DNA of 15,109 bases from Fen-1258 sp027348115 (lineage in GTDB: Bacteria; Bacteroidota; Ignavibacteria; Ignavibacteriales; Melioribacteraceae). This document shows positions 1-7,929 of this stretch, one piece after another. The stretch is taken from positions 1 through 15,109 of the forward strand of contig DAIEQA010000175.1 of assembly GCA_027348115.1 (NCBI GenBank). The letters are read 5' to 3'. Both the position numbers and the translations under genes were made by a program. Position 1 is the first letter of the stretch, and each line of letters starts with the position of its first letter. The notes under the pieces are model-generated. The model did no database searches. It was not told where the DNA came from and saw only the letters and a list, made by a program, of their open reading frames with translations.

Positions 1-405
1 TGCTTCGTTTTCCACATGTACGGCAACAAGGTAATTATTTTTTTTATGATCGAGGAGTTTATCGGAAATAGCGACGCCCGGAGTTACAACTTCAACTACA
101 TCGCGCTTCACAATTCCTTTGGCGAATTTCGGATTTTCCATTTGCTCGCATACTGCAACCCTGTAACCGGCACGTACAAGTTTCGGCAAGTACGAATCGA
201 TGGCATGATGAGGAAAACCTGCAAGGGGAACATCCTCTGCCGCGCCGTTTGCGCGCTTTGTAAGTGTAATTCCGAGCACCTTCGAAGCGATTTTAGCGTC
301 GTCTTCAAAAGTCTCAAAGAAGTCGCCCATTCTAAATAACAGGATTGTATCCGGGTAACTTTCCTTGATCTTGGTATATTGAGCCATTAAAGGAGTAACA
401 GACAT
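1..405 (-). CDS. mutS: DNA mismatch repair protein MutS, N-terminal 135 codons (runs off the window)
   Basis: MutS recognises mismatches and small loops and recruits MutL in post-replicative repair in the cytoplasm. The minus-strand reading from the ATG at 405-403 is open for exactly 135 codons to base 1. It reads as the MutS mismatch-recognition domain I: TPLMAQYTKIKESYPDTILL, then the hallmark FRMGDFFETFEDDAKIAS (the Phe of the F-x-E mismatch wedge lies in the GDFFETF stretch), ITLTKRANG, VPLAGFPHHAIDSYLPKLV, VAVCEQMENPK, GIVKREVVEVVTPG. These match the family in order and spacing. An in-frame ATG at 387 is a possible later start, but the one at 405 gives the usual MutS N-terminus. No clear Shine-Dalgarno is visible upstream. 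The remaining roughly 700 or more residues, including the ATPase, lie outside. The gene is divergent from the GH13-like gene at 622. Confidence 0.95.
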   Translation of the reverse strand, partial: MSVTPLMAQYTKIKESYPDTILLFRMGDFFETFEDDAKIASKVLGITLTKRANGAAEDVPLAGFPHHAIDSYLPKLVRAGYRVAVCEQMENPKFAKGIVKRDVVEVVTPGVAISDKLLDHKKNNYLVAVHVENEA

Positions 406-621
406 CGTGCCGTTTAAATTTTGTGCCGAAAAATAGTTTAATGAGCGTTTAGAATCAAAAATAACGCTTCTTAATTAACAGAGAAGAGAAAAGTATAATC
501 CGCGAAAAGTTAATTAGTGTCGCTATGCCGTTGATAAAATCAATCGTTCGGCAGAGCGGCGAAAAAGACAATTGTTTATATTAAGTATGTAAACCAAACC
601 ACTAAATTAATTTTGGACAAT
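406..621. other. Divergent intergenic region between mutS and the GH13-like gene
   Basis: This 216-base A+T-rich spacer must carry the promoters for mutS (leftward) and for the amylase-like gene (rightward). On the minus strand a TATTTTTG box lies at 463-456. It fits the Bacteroidota -7 consensus TAnnTTTG and would place a start about 45 bases before the mutS ATG, but I see no matching -33 TTTG. A small inverted repeat, TTGAT-AAA-ATCAA, lies at 531-543. I see no convincing rightward promoter and no ORF or RNA gene here. Confidence 0.4.
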
Positions 622-3600
622 ATGAAAATTCTTCTTGAGAGCAGCCGGCAGTTCACAAAAAATAATTTTCCGAAATATGAATTTCATATCGCGAAAGAGT
701 TAAGAGCAAAATACGATTTTGATTTAGAGCTCTTTTCAATTTGCGGAAATGTCTTATTCGCGGATTTTAGATCTGTGCGATTGTTTGTTCAAAAAATTAA
801 TTCTAATCGGGCGCAGAAAGATCACCTTGCCGTTGGCCAGGTTAACGCCGCCGGTTTGCTAGATGAAATATATCATTACTTGTTTAGACTTTACGAAATT
901 CAGATTAATCCCGGCGTGTTTAGCAAGGCGCTAAATCATCTGAATATAAAATTGGGCGAGGATAAAACCCGGAAATTATTATTTGATTTTGTCTCCGTAT
1001 TTCCCCCGTTGGAAGTTTATAAAGGCAAGGAAAGTGTTTTCGAATACTTAAATTCGTTTACCGCTGACAGGTCTAACGCCGAAATAACGCTGGAAGAACT
1101 GATCCTTCTCTACTTTGCCAATTTCAATCCTGCGAATAAAAAAATCATTGAGCTGTTCGACGAACATTATCTTACCGAAAAAGAAATTTATATTTCCGCC
1201 ATAAATGAACTTGAGCAATTTTTTCTAAAGGAAAAAAAGTTCGGCCCTGAAAACAACGACGTCTTTGCACTTTTTAAAATGCCAATCCTTGCTAATCCGG
1301 AAAGCATTGAAGCCCAGCTCGATTTCATAAAGGAGAAATACGGAATTCTTCTCGACGAAAAATTTCTAAAAAGAATTTTAAGCAGTAAAGATTTAATACA
1401 TGAAGATTATGTGGTTGAAGGGTTCTGCGGCGGCGGCGCGCCTACAATCGCTCCAAAGTATAAAGGAGGAATGAGCGATGCCGATTTTCTTATGCTCGGA
1501 AAATCCGGATATAAGTACGCGCTCGATTCTGCCAAAGATTACGATGAGCCGGAACGGTTTACTCAGGATATCGATTGGATGCCAAAAGTTGTAGTTATTG
1601 CTAAGAACACCTATGTGTGGCTCGATCAGCTTTCGAAAAAATACGGAAGGCACATTAGAACTCTCGATCAAGTTCCCGATGAAGAATTGGATCAGCTTGC
1701 ACGATGGAATTTTAACGGTTTGTGGCTGATCGGAATTTGGGAAAGAAGCAGCGCATCGAAAAGAATTAAGCATATTATGGGAAACATTGATGCGGTTTCT
1801 TCGGCGTATTCTCTATACGATTATGAAATTGCTCACGATCTCGGCGGGGAAAATGCTTATAACAATTTTAATGCGAGAGCTAAACTGCGCGGTATTCGTC
1901 TTGCAAGCGATATGGTGCCGAATCATACCGGAATTTTTTCAAAGTGGGTAATCGAGCATCCGGAATATTTTATCCAGTCTCCGTATCCGCCGTTTCCTAA
2001 TTATAGTTTTACAGGAGAAAATTTATCGCACGATCCTTCTGTACAAGTCAGAATTGAAGACGGGTACTGGCGAAGGAGTGATGCCGCGGTTGTATTCCAA
2101 AGAATCGATAACAATTCCGGCGAAGTAAGATACATGTATCACGGTAACGACGGCACAAACATGCCGTGGAATGATACGGCGCAGCTTAATATGCTTCGTC
2201 AGGATGTTCGCGAGGCGGTTATCCAAAAAATATTTGATGTGGCCCGCAAGTTCTCAATCATTCGCTTCGATGCAGCCATGACTTTGACCAAACGGCACTT
2301 CTCGCGTTTGTGGTATCCCGAACCGGGTAAGGGAGGCGATATTCCGTCGAGAGTCGATTACGCGTTGACGCGTGAAGAATTCGATAGGGCTTTCCCGGAA
2401 GAATTTTGGCGCGAAGTTGTAGATAGAATCAATCGTGAAATGCCCCATACTCTTTTATTGGCGGAAGCTTTTTGGCTGATGGAAGGTTACTTTGTCCGTT
2501 CGCTTGGAATGCACCGCGTTTATAACTCCGCGTTTATGCATATGATGATGAAAGAAGAAAACGCCAAGTACCGCGATCTTATATCCAACACTCTCGAATT
2601 TGAACCGGAGATTTTAAAACGGTACGTGAACTTTATGAGCAATCCCGATGAGGAAACGGCAATAAAACAGTTCGGCACCGAGGATAAATATTTTGGAGTC
2701 TGCACTTTGATGGTAACGCTTCCGGGACTGCCGATGTTTGCTCACGGTCAGATCGAAGGATATACAGAAAAGTACGGCATGGAATACCAGCGCGCGTACT
2801 ATCACGAAACGCCGAACCAGTGGCTTGTCGGCAGACACGAACGGGAAATTTTTCCGTTGATGAAAAAGCGCTACTTATTCAGCCAGGTAAATAATTTTTG
2901 GCTCTTTGATGTTGTAGATAATTACGGGAATGTTAACGAAAATGTTTTTGCGTATTCAAACAGCGAGTATGGCGAACGTTCGCTTGTGTTTTACAATAAC
3001 AAGTATGAACACGCCGGCGGAAAAATATTGAAATCCTCTCCTAAGCTTGTAAGCTACGATGGAATGAATAAGTTTCTTGAGACAAGAAGCATCTCTGAAG
3101 CTTTGAATATTAATCCTGATTACAAAGTATATTACATCTTTAAGGAACATGTCTCCGGTCTCGAATTTATTCGCTCCGGCAGCGATATATTTAACAACGG
3201 TTTTAATGTAGAACTCGGTGCGTTTAAATACTTGGTTTACCTCGATTGGCGGGAAATATATGATGAGAAGGGGGAATGGGAAAAATTGGCTCTCCAATTG
3301 GCCGGGAACGGCGTACATAATATTTACGTCGCTTTCCGCGAGATGCAGCTTTCCAAAATTCATTACGCTTTCGAAAGAATGTTTGACGAAGAATCCCTGA
3401 ACGGATTTATTAAAACTTGCGTGCTTGAAGAAACAGATGAGACCGAGGAAGATAAAATCAGTTTCATAGACGAAAAGTATTTCGAGCTTCTTAATACAAT
3501 AATCGGGCATTTCCAGTTAACGGCAAATCCTCAGCCGATAACGGAAAATTTCGAAGAAGAAATTGTCAATGTTCGCAAGTTAAACTGGCTGCTCGACGAT

Positions 3601-4254
3601 CAGTACGATCTCGAGAAGAATCCGGCTTATGTTAATGTTCACAAAGCCGTGCGTGTTTCGCGCGACACCAACTACCAGGAAAATTCTCTCATCCTTATGC
3701 TCTGGCTTATCATTTCGAAAATGAAAAATATTTTCCCCGCGGAAGGAGAACTGAATACCAATAATTACATCGATGCGCTGCTGTTGGATACGCCTGTTAA
3801 AAAAATCTTTCACAAGCTGGGCAGAAGCGAGTACGATATCTTTCATGATATAAATCTGCTCAACATATTCCAGAGACATGCCGATTCTATTTATGAGATA
3901 TTTTCTGCAAATGGATTAACCGCATACGACAGCAATACGCCGAAATTATCGGCGGCTCAAATTCTTTTATCCTTAATTGAAGAAGATGAAGTTCAGATTT
4001 ACCTGGGCGTAAACGAATATGAAAATGTGGTTTACTTTAGTAAAGAAAATTTTGAAGATTTGCTCGAGTGGATGTTTACGCTTTCGGAAATTCACCAGAT
4101 GAGTGTTGAGGAGGACGATGAAATGGAAAAAGATTTCTTCGAGGTTAAAGCCCTCCATTTTAGTAAGAGCTACACCCTGTTGAGAGAATTTGTTGAGTTG
4201 TCCAAGCTGTCAGAGTATAAACTGATGAAGCTGAAGGAATTGTTGATTCAGTAA
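622..4254 (+). CDS. Large cytosolic alpha-amylase-family (GH13-like) protein with unknown N- and C-terminal regions
   Basis: A 1210-residue protein whose centre (about 310-800) is a GH13-type (alpha/beta)8 barrel. Conserved region I is DMVPNHTG (Asp430, His435). Region II is IIRFDAAMTL, with the presumed nucleophile Asp550. Region III is LLLAEAFWLMEGYF, with the presumed acid/base Glu615. Region IV is NFMSNPDE, with the presumed transition-state Asp676 but with Asn-Pro where most GH13 enzymes have Asn-His. The highly ordered stretch around the barrel (LWLIGIWERS, MGNIDAVSSAYSLYDYEIA, YHGNDGTNMPWNDTAQ, GMHRVYNSAF, GLPMFAHGQIEG) looks like a conserved family of undefined substrate. Residues 1-300 and 800-1210 are mostly helical, charged and unrecognised. 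There is no signal peptide, so it probably acts in the cytosol, perhaps on glycogen or maltodextrin (inference). I chose the ATG at 622 over an in-frame TTG at 613; neither has a clear ribosome site. It stands alone, convergent with nfnB. Confidence 0.85.
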   Translation: MKILLESSRQFTKNNFPKYEFHIAKELRAKYDFDLELFSICGNVLFADFRSVRLFVQKINSNRAQKDHLAVGQVNAAGLLDEIYHYLFRLYEIQINPGVFSKALNHLNIKLGEDKTRKLLFDFVSVFPPLEVYKGKESVFEYLNSFTADRSNAEITLEELILLYFANFNPANKKIIELFDEHYLTEKEIYISAINELEQFFLKEKKFGPENNDVFALFKMPILANPESIEAQLDFIKEKYGILLDEKFLKRILSSKDLIHEDYVVEGFCGGGAPTIAPKYKGGMSDADFLMLGKSGYKYALDSAKDYDEPERFTQDIDWMPKVVVIAKNTYVWLDQLSKKYGRHIRTLDQVPDEELDQLARWNFNGLWLIGIWERSSASKRIKHIMGNIDAVSSAYSLYDYEIAHDLGGENAYNNFNARAKLRGIRLASDMVPNHTGIFSKWVIEHPEYFIQSPYPPFPNYSFTGENLSHDPSVQVRIEDGYWRRSDAAVVFQRIDNNSGEVRYMYHGNDGTNMPWNDTAQLNMLRQDVREAVIQKIFDVARKFSIIRFDAAMTLTKRHFSRLWYPEPGKGGDIPSRVDYALTREEFDRAFPEEFWREVVDRINREMPHTLLLAEAFWLMEGYFVRSLGMHRVYNSAFMHMMMKEENAKYRDLISNTLEFEPEILKRYVNFMSNPDEETAIKQFGTEDKYFGVCTLMVTLPGLPMFAHGQIEGYTEKYGMEYQRAYYHETPNQWLVGRHEREIFPLMKKRYLFSQVNNFWLFDVVDNYGNVNENVFAYSNSEYGERSLVFYNNKYEHAGGKILKSSPKLVSYDGMNKFLETRSISEALNINPDYKVYYIFKEHVSGLEFIRSGSDIFNNGFNVELGAFKYLVYLDWREIYDEKGEWEKLALQLAGNGVHNIYVAFREMQLSKIHYAFERMFDEESLNGFIKTCVLEETDETEEDKISFIDEKYFELLNTIIGHFQLTANPQPITENFEEEIVNVRKLNWLLDDQYDLEKNPAYVNVHKAVRVSRDTNYQENSLILMLWLIISKMKNIFPAEGELNTNNYIDALLLDTPVKKIFHKLGRSEYDIFHDINLLNIFQRHADSIYEIFSANGLTAYDSNTPKLSAAQILLSLIEEDEVQIYLGVNEYENVVYFSKENFEDLLEWMFTLSEIHQMSVEEDDEMEKDFFEVKALHFSKSYTLLREFVELSKLSEYKLMKLKELLIQ

Positions 4255-4274
4255 AAATTATTCTTCCTAAACCA

Positions 4275-4300
4275 TAGAGACGGGATATATCCCGTCTCTA
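4275..4300. repeat. Perfect 26-bp palindrome between convergent genes (possible bidirectional terminator or dispersed repeat)
   Basis: The left arm TAGAGACGGGATA is followed directly by its exact reverse complement, with no mismatch and no spacer. It begins 20 bases after the GH13-like stop and ends 5 bases before the nfnB stop. As RNA it would fold on either strand as a 10-bp stem (UAGAGACGGG/CCCGUCUCUA) around AUAUAU. No U-run follows on the plus strand; on the minus strand a weak A/T tract lies beyond it. From memory, similar GTAGAGACG...CGTCTCTAC palindromes are scattered between genes in several bacterial genomes, so this may be one copy of a dispersed family. Confidence 0.75.
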
Positions 4301-4305
4301 CTGAT

Positions 4306-5826
4306 TTAATTCGTTGCCGCTTTTTCGTTTTCAATATCCTGTGCAAGCATTTTATTTATTGCTGCGGCGGCGCGCCTGCCTTCTCCCATAGCTAAAATTA
4401 CTGTTGCGGCGCCGAGCACAATATCTCCGCCAGCAAAAATTCTATCGGCCGAAGTTTTCTGGGCATCATCAACTAAAATGTTGCCCCATTTATTAACGTC
4501 TATCTCGGGGGTTGTTTGACTGATTAACGGATTGCTGCTGTTTCCAATTGCAACTATAACTGTATCTACATCGAGGATAAATTCGCTGTTGGGTATAACC
4601 ACTGGCCGCCTTCTTCCGCTGGCGTCAGGTTCGCCCAATTCATAACGCAAACATTCCATTGCTTTCACACGGCCGTCATTATCGCCGAGTATTCTCTTTG
4701 CGTTTTGGAGAAAATAAAATTCTATTCCTTCCTCTTTTGCGTGTTCGACTTCTTCTTTACGCGCAGGCATTTCTTTTTCGGTACGGCGATAGACAACATA
4801 GACATTTTCGGCGCCAAGACGTTTTGCCATACGCGCTGCATCCATTGCTACGTTGCCGCCGCCAAGAACCGCTACGTTTTTAGAATTATAAATCGGCGTA
4901 TCGGCTTTACCTTTCTCAAAGGCGCGCATCAAATTAGCGCGGGTTAAATATTCGTTTGCCGAAAAAACGCCCACCAAATTTTCGCCTTCAATACCCATAA
5001 AGAGCGGGAGGCCCGCACCGGTGCCAATAAACACGGCATTGTAACCGTCTTTGTGAATAAGATCCATTAGTTTGCGGGTTCTACCGACAACATAGTTTGT
5101 CTTGATTTCAACTCCCATTGCCTGAAGTGTTTCAATTTCTTTATCTATAATATCATTTGGCAAACGGAATTCTGGAATACCGTATCCCAAAACTCCGCCG
5201 AGCTTATGGAACGCTTCAAAGATTGTTACATGATGGCCTTCGCGTCTACAGTCGGCGGCAACAACCAAACCTGCCGGACCGCTTCCAACCACGGCAACTT
5301 TTTTCCCGGTTTCTGGTTTTACTTCCGGCACGGCTATCTTTCCGGTTGCGCGTTCCCAATCGGCAACAAATCTTTCAAGTCGGCCTATCGCTACGGATTT
5401 ATCAACGTCCTTCAACGCTTTGCCAACCATACAATTGGATTGACACTGCGTCTCCTGTGGACAAACTCTTCCGCAAATTGCCGGCAATAAGCTGGCTTCT
5501 TTAATTACATCGGCAGCGCCTTGAAACTCTTCATGCGCTATGTGATTTATAAAGCGGGGAATATCAATCTTAACGGGGCAGTCTTCAACGCAATTTTTTT
5601 TGACGCACTGCAGGCATCTCATCGCTTCAATGCGGGCTTGTTCAATAGTGTAGCCAAGAGCGACTTCATCCAGATTATGCGAACGAACAAAAGGATCCTG
5701 CGATGGCATTTCCTGCGAAGGAATTTTTGTGCGTTCCTTTGCTTTCATGTCATCTATGTGTGTAACGTAATCCGCGATTAATTTTCTGGCTTCATCGGCT
5801 AATTCTTCGGGGGAATGATGACTCAT
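4306..5826 (-). CDS. nfnB: NADH-dependent ferredoxin:NADP+ oxidoreductase, large subunit NfnB (glutamate synthase small-subunit-like flavoprotein)
   Basis: A 506-residue soluble flavoprotein that, with NfnA, couples NADPH to NAD+ and ferredoxin. In characterised relatives this is flavin-based electron bifurcation; others are called sulfide dehydrogenase or ferredoxin:NADP reductase. The N-terminal dihydropyrimidine-dehydrogenase/GltD-type domain carries two cysteine groups for [4Fe-4S] clusters: Cys71, 74, 79 and 83 (CLQCVKKNCVEDCP), and Cys118, 122, 128 and 132 (CGRVCPQETQCQSNC). A first Rossmann fold, VAVVGSGPAGL (about 177-187), binds FAD. A second, VAVLGGGNVAMDAAR (about 318-332) with VVYRRTEKEMPA after it, should bind NADP(H). 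FAGGDIVLGAATVILAMGEG near the end closes the FAD site. Its ATG overlaps the nfnA stop by four bases (ATGA), so the two are translationally coupled and presumably form one heterodimer. A stand-alone glutamate synthase small subunit is less likely because of the NfnA partner. Confidence 0.93.
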   Translation of the reverse strand: MSHHSPEELADEARKLIADYVTHIDDMKAKERTKIPSQEMPSQDPFVRSHNLDEVALGYTIEQARIEAMRCLQCVKKNCVEDCPVKIDIPRFINHIAHEEFQGAADVIKEASLLPAICGRVCPQETQCQSNCMVGKALKDVDKSVAIGRLERFVADWERATGKIAVPEVKPETGKKVAVVGSGPAGLVVAADCRREGHHVTIFEAFHKLGGVLGYGIPEFRLPNDIIDKEIETLQAMGVEIKTNYVVGRTRKLMDLIHKDGYNAVFIGTGAGLPLFMGIEGENLVGVFSANEYLTRANLMRAFEKGKADTPIYNSKNVAVLGGGNVAMDAARMAKRLGAENVYVVYRRTEKEMPARKEEVEHAKEEGIEFYFLQNAKRILGDNDGRVKAMECLRYELGEPDASGRRRPVVIPNSEFILDVDTVIVAIGNSSNPLISQTTPEIDVNKWGNILVDDAQKTSADRIFAGGDIVLGAATVILAMGEGRRAAAAINKMLAQDIENEKAATN

Positions 5827-6677
5827 TGAAGCGCCTCCTTATTCTTGATTTCATTTTCGAGGAAACAATTATGCGCTTCTCTCTCAATAGTTTTATAGGA
5901 ATTTAGTCTTCTCATCATGTTGTCGAAATCGACGAGGTGACCGTCGAATTCGGGGCCGTCGACGCAGACAAATTTTACGTCTTTGCCTACATTAACGCGG
6001 CATCCGCCGCACATTCCAGTGCCGTCCACCATAATTGTGTTAAGAGAAACCTGTGTGAAAACGCCGTACGGGCGTGTTGTCTCCGAACAAAATTTCATCA
6101 TTATGGGAGGGCCGATTGCAATAACCATGTTTGGTTTCGGTTCGCGCTCGCATAATTCTTTTAACGGCTCGGTAACAAGCGCTTTTCTTCCGTAGCTTCC
6201 GTCGTCTGTGCAGAGAATAAATTCATCAGCAATCACTTTCATTTCATCCTCGAGAATAATAAGATCTTTATTGCGTGCGCCGATGATTGTGGTAACGTGA
6301 TTGCCCGCTTTCTTAAGTGCTTGAGCAATCGGGTGAAGAGGAGCGACACCGATTCCTCCTCCAACGCAGACAACTCTTCCGAAATTTTCGATATGAGTAG
6401 GTCTGCCGAGAGGTCCGACCAACGTAGGAATTTCATCGCCCTCGTTTAGCTGTGAAAGTTGGAGAGTGCTTTTGCCAACAGCCTGGAAAATAATCGTAAT
6501 GCATCCTTCATTTATGCTTGCGTCCGCAATTGTAAGAGGAATTCTCTCACCGTAATCTTCATCTACCTGAAGAATGATGAACTGTCCAGCGCTTCTTTCT
6601 TCGGCAATTAACGGCGCGTGCAGCTTCATCATAAAAACGTCTTTCGATAATTGTTTCTTTAAAAGTATTTTACTCAT
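5823..6677 (-). CDS. nfnA: NADH-dependent ferredoxin:NADP+ oxidoreductase, small subunit NfnA (ferredoxin-NADP reductase-like)
   Basis: A 284-residue subunit of the ferredoxin-NADP reductase superfamily. It carries an FAD-binding beta-barrel (about 1-100, with the flavin motif ERIPLTIAD at 44-52), an NAD(P)-binding fold starting at VVCVGGGIGVAPLHP (102-116), and a C-terminal [2Fe-2S] segment. Likely cluster ligands are Cys223, Cys226 and Cys238 (GMCGGCR and FVCVDGPEFDGH). Asp218 is well placed for the Asp ligand known in this family. It partners NfnB and is thought to host the bifurcating or NAD-reactive flavin arrangement. The start at 6677 is preferred over the ATG at 6701 because GGTGA lies 5 bases before it, the protein then begins MSKILLKK as relatives do, and a TAnnTTTG-type box upstream would put the transcript start near 6702. 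The stop overlaps nfnB by four bases. Confidence 0.92.
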   Translation of the reverse strand: MSKILLKKQLSKDVFMMKLHAPLIAEERSAGQFIILQVDEDYGERIPLTIADASINEGCITIIFQAVGKSTLQLSQLNEGDEIPTLVGPLGRPTHIENFGRVVCVGGGIGVAPLHPIAQALKKAGNHVTTIIGARNKDLIILEDEMKVIADEFILCTDDGSYGRKALVTEPLKELCEREPKPNMVIAIGPPIMMKFCSETTRPYGVFTQVSLNTIMVDGTGMCGGCRVNVGKDVKFVCVDGPEFDGHLVDFDNMMRRLNSYKTIEREAHNCFLENEIKNKEALQ

Positions 6678-6708
6678 TAATTCACCATTAGTGTAAGTCA
6701 TTAGTACG

Positions 6709-6716
6709 CAAAATTA
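6709..6716 (-). promoter_or_regulatory. Possible Bacteroidota-type -7 box (TAATTTTG) for nfnAB
   Basis: On the minus strand TAATTTTG fits the TAnnTTTG -7 element used by Bacteroidota primary sigma factor. A T-rich tract (TTTATTTTT) lies about 19-24 bases upstream in place of a clean -33 TTTG. A start 6-7 bases downstream would fall near 6702 and leave a leader of about 25 bases before the ATG at 6677. The box is short and A+T-rich, so a chance match is possible. Confidence 0.3.
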
Positions 6717-6771
6717 CGACTAACCTTTGGAAAAATAAATATTTTTATCCCGGCAAGATTCATTTTGAATT

Positions 6772-6807
6772 AATAGCATTCTAAGTTCTTTTTAGAAAAG
6801 TGCTATT
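6772..6807 (-). terminator. Bulged stem-loop at the end of the crcB-DUF190-PAP2 operon
   Basis: Two nested perfect arms fold together: AATAGCA (6772-6778) with TGCTATT (6801-6807), and TTCTAA (6779-6784) with TTAGAA (6792-6797). They leave a 3-base bulge and a 7-base loop. The structure spans the PAP2 stop codon and its last four codons. It is A+T-rich and lacks a following U-run, so it may protect the mRNA end or assist factor-dependent termination instead of acting as a classic intrinsic terminator. Confidence 0.4.
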
Positions 6808-7580
6808 CTAAGATTGAACGGAGGTGTAAAGGTTACTTTTTGTTCCTCGCTGTTTTCATGTTGACCGGAAACCCAATTTCCAACAAAGTAGCCGATTGCC
6901 GCGCCGGCTAAGACATCCGAAGTCCAATGCATGTTTTGATAAACACGAGAACCGCAAGTTACAATTGCAGGAACATAGGCAAGAATTTTTAAAGGTAGCG
7001 AATTTGTATTATTTGCTAACACCGTTGAAAGTGAAAATGCCATCGTTGCATGTCCGGATGGGAAAGAATGAAAATCATCGTTAAAAGGTTTGAACGGTTG
7101 AAAAGTTGCGATGCCTTTATCTGTATAAGGACGCGCCCGGCCGATTGCAATTTTTAAAATTGTTGTTATTGCGCCTGCGTAAAGTACAGTCTGAACGGTT
7201 TCGAAGGCAATTTTTTTTGATGGTTGATTATCGGCAAGGTAGCCGTAAAGGCCAAATCCGCCGGCAACAATAGCAGCGGGGTAAATCTCGCCGTAAAATT
7301 TTCCTGCCTTAACGGGAAAAGAATTTAAATGCGATTGATCCTTCATCGCAGCATCTTTGATAGGTTGATCGGCTTGCATTACCGCTGCCGTAGCCGCCGT
7401 TGATATGCCGAGCTTAAGCCAATCTTCGCCTTGCCAGTGTAAGGGCTGCTGAGCAAATGTTAACGATTCGTTCCAGAACTGGTGCAAATCGTAATTGTTC
7501 TGTGCCGAAATATTCTGAGAGAAAATTATTAAGGTAAAAAAGACAACCAGGTGGAAACGTAAAAGGAATTTTATATTCAT
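6792..7580 (-). CDS. Exported PAP2-family phosphatase
   Basis: A 262-residue type 2 phosphatidic acid phosphatase with all three catalytic motifs at the right spacing: Lys143-x6-Arg150-Pro151 (KIAIGRARP), PSGH at 174-177 with the general-base His177, and Ser211-Arg212-x5-His218-x3-Asp222 (SRVYQNMHWTSD), where His218 is the presumed nucleophile. An N-terminal signal peptide is evident (basic MNIKFLLRFH, a hydrophobic core, then ISA-QNN near residue 26). Hydrophobic helices in the middle suggest a membrane-bound enzyme with a periplasmic active site. Relatives remove phosphate from phosphatidate, undecaprenyl pyrophosphate or lipid A; the substrate cannot be read from sequence. Its ATG overlaps the DUF190 stop by four bases, so it is the last gene of the crcB operon and translationally coupled. 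The reason for pairing it with fluoride export is unclear. Confidence 0.92.
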   Translation of the reverse strand: MNIKFLLRFHLVVFFTLIIFSQNISAQNNYDLHQFWNESLTFAQQPLHWQGEDWLKLGISTAATAAVMQADQPIKDAAMKDQSHLNSFPVKAGKFYGEIYPAAIVAGGFGLYGYLADNQPSKKIAFETVQTVLYAGAITTILKIAIGRARPYTDKGIATFQPFKPFNDDFHSFPSGHATMAFSLSTVLANNTNSLPLKILAYVPAIVTCGSRVYQNMHWTSDVLAGAAIGYFVGNWVSGQHENSEEQKVTFTPPFNLRIALF

Positions 7581-7927
7581 TTTTTATTAGCCGTGTATTT
7601 TATTATTTCTGCCTTTTCAAGAGTGATCAATCCGCCGCAGTTCGACTCTTCGAATATTTTATCGACTGTAGGGATGAAGGATTCAATTTTTTTCTGTTCG
7701 TCAACGATCTCGATTACAAGCGGAAGGTCCTCGGACATTTCCAGAAATTTTGCCCTATGTATTCTGCTGTTGCCGCCGTAACCCATAATGCCTTTGTAAA
7801 CCGTAGCCCCGGCAAGATTTTGTTTTCTTGCCTCATTAACAATTACTTCGTAAACCGGAACATGAGAATGCTTATCAGTCTCGCCCACAAATATTCTAAG
7901 TAATTTTGCTTCGCCTTCGATTTTCAT
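7577..7927 (-). CDS. DUF190 family protein (PII-like fold, CrcB-associated)
   Basis: A 116-residue soluble protein of the DUF190 family. The recognisable pattern is KIEGEAKLLRIFVGETDKH at the N-terminus, the helix-strand unit PVYEVIVNEARKQNLAGATV, the turn YKGIMGYGGNSRIHRAKFLE, and DLPLVIEIVDEQKKIESFIP. The family has a small PII-like ferredoxin fold and is very often found beside crcB, but its biochemical role is not established; a regulatory or metabolite-sensing job for the fluoride channel is a guess from context. The start is well supported: GAGGT lies 5 bases before the ATG, inside the end of crcB, and only two bases separate the crcB stop from this ATG. The length is typical of the family, and no key segment is missing. 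Confidence 0.9.
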   Translation of the reverse strand: MKIEGEAKLLRIFVGETDKHSHVPVYEVIVNEARKQNLAGATVYKGIMGYGGNSRIHRAKFLEMSEDLPLVIEIVDEQKKIESFIPTVDKIFEESNCGGLITLEKAEIIKYTANKK

Positions 7928-7929
7928 TT

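Noticed and set aside
16..339. 107-codon plus-strand open frame at the left end
   Set aside because: It is antisense to clear MutS coding sequence.
613..621. In-frame TTG start three codons upstream of the GH13-like gene's ATG
   Set aside because: It adds only three residues, has no ribosome site, and an ATG follows immediately.
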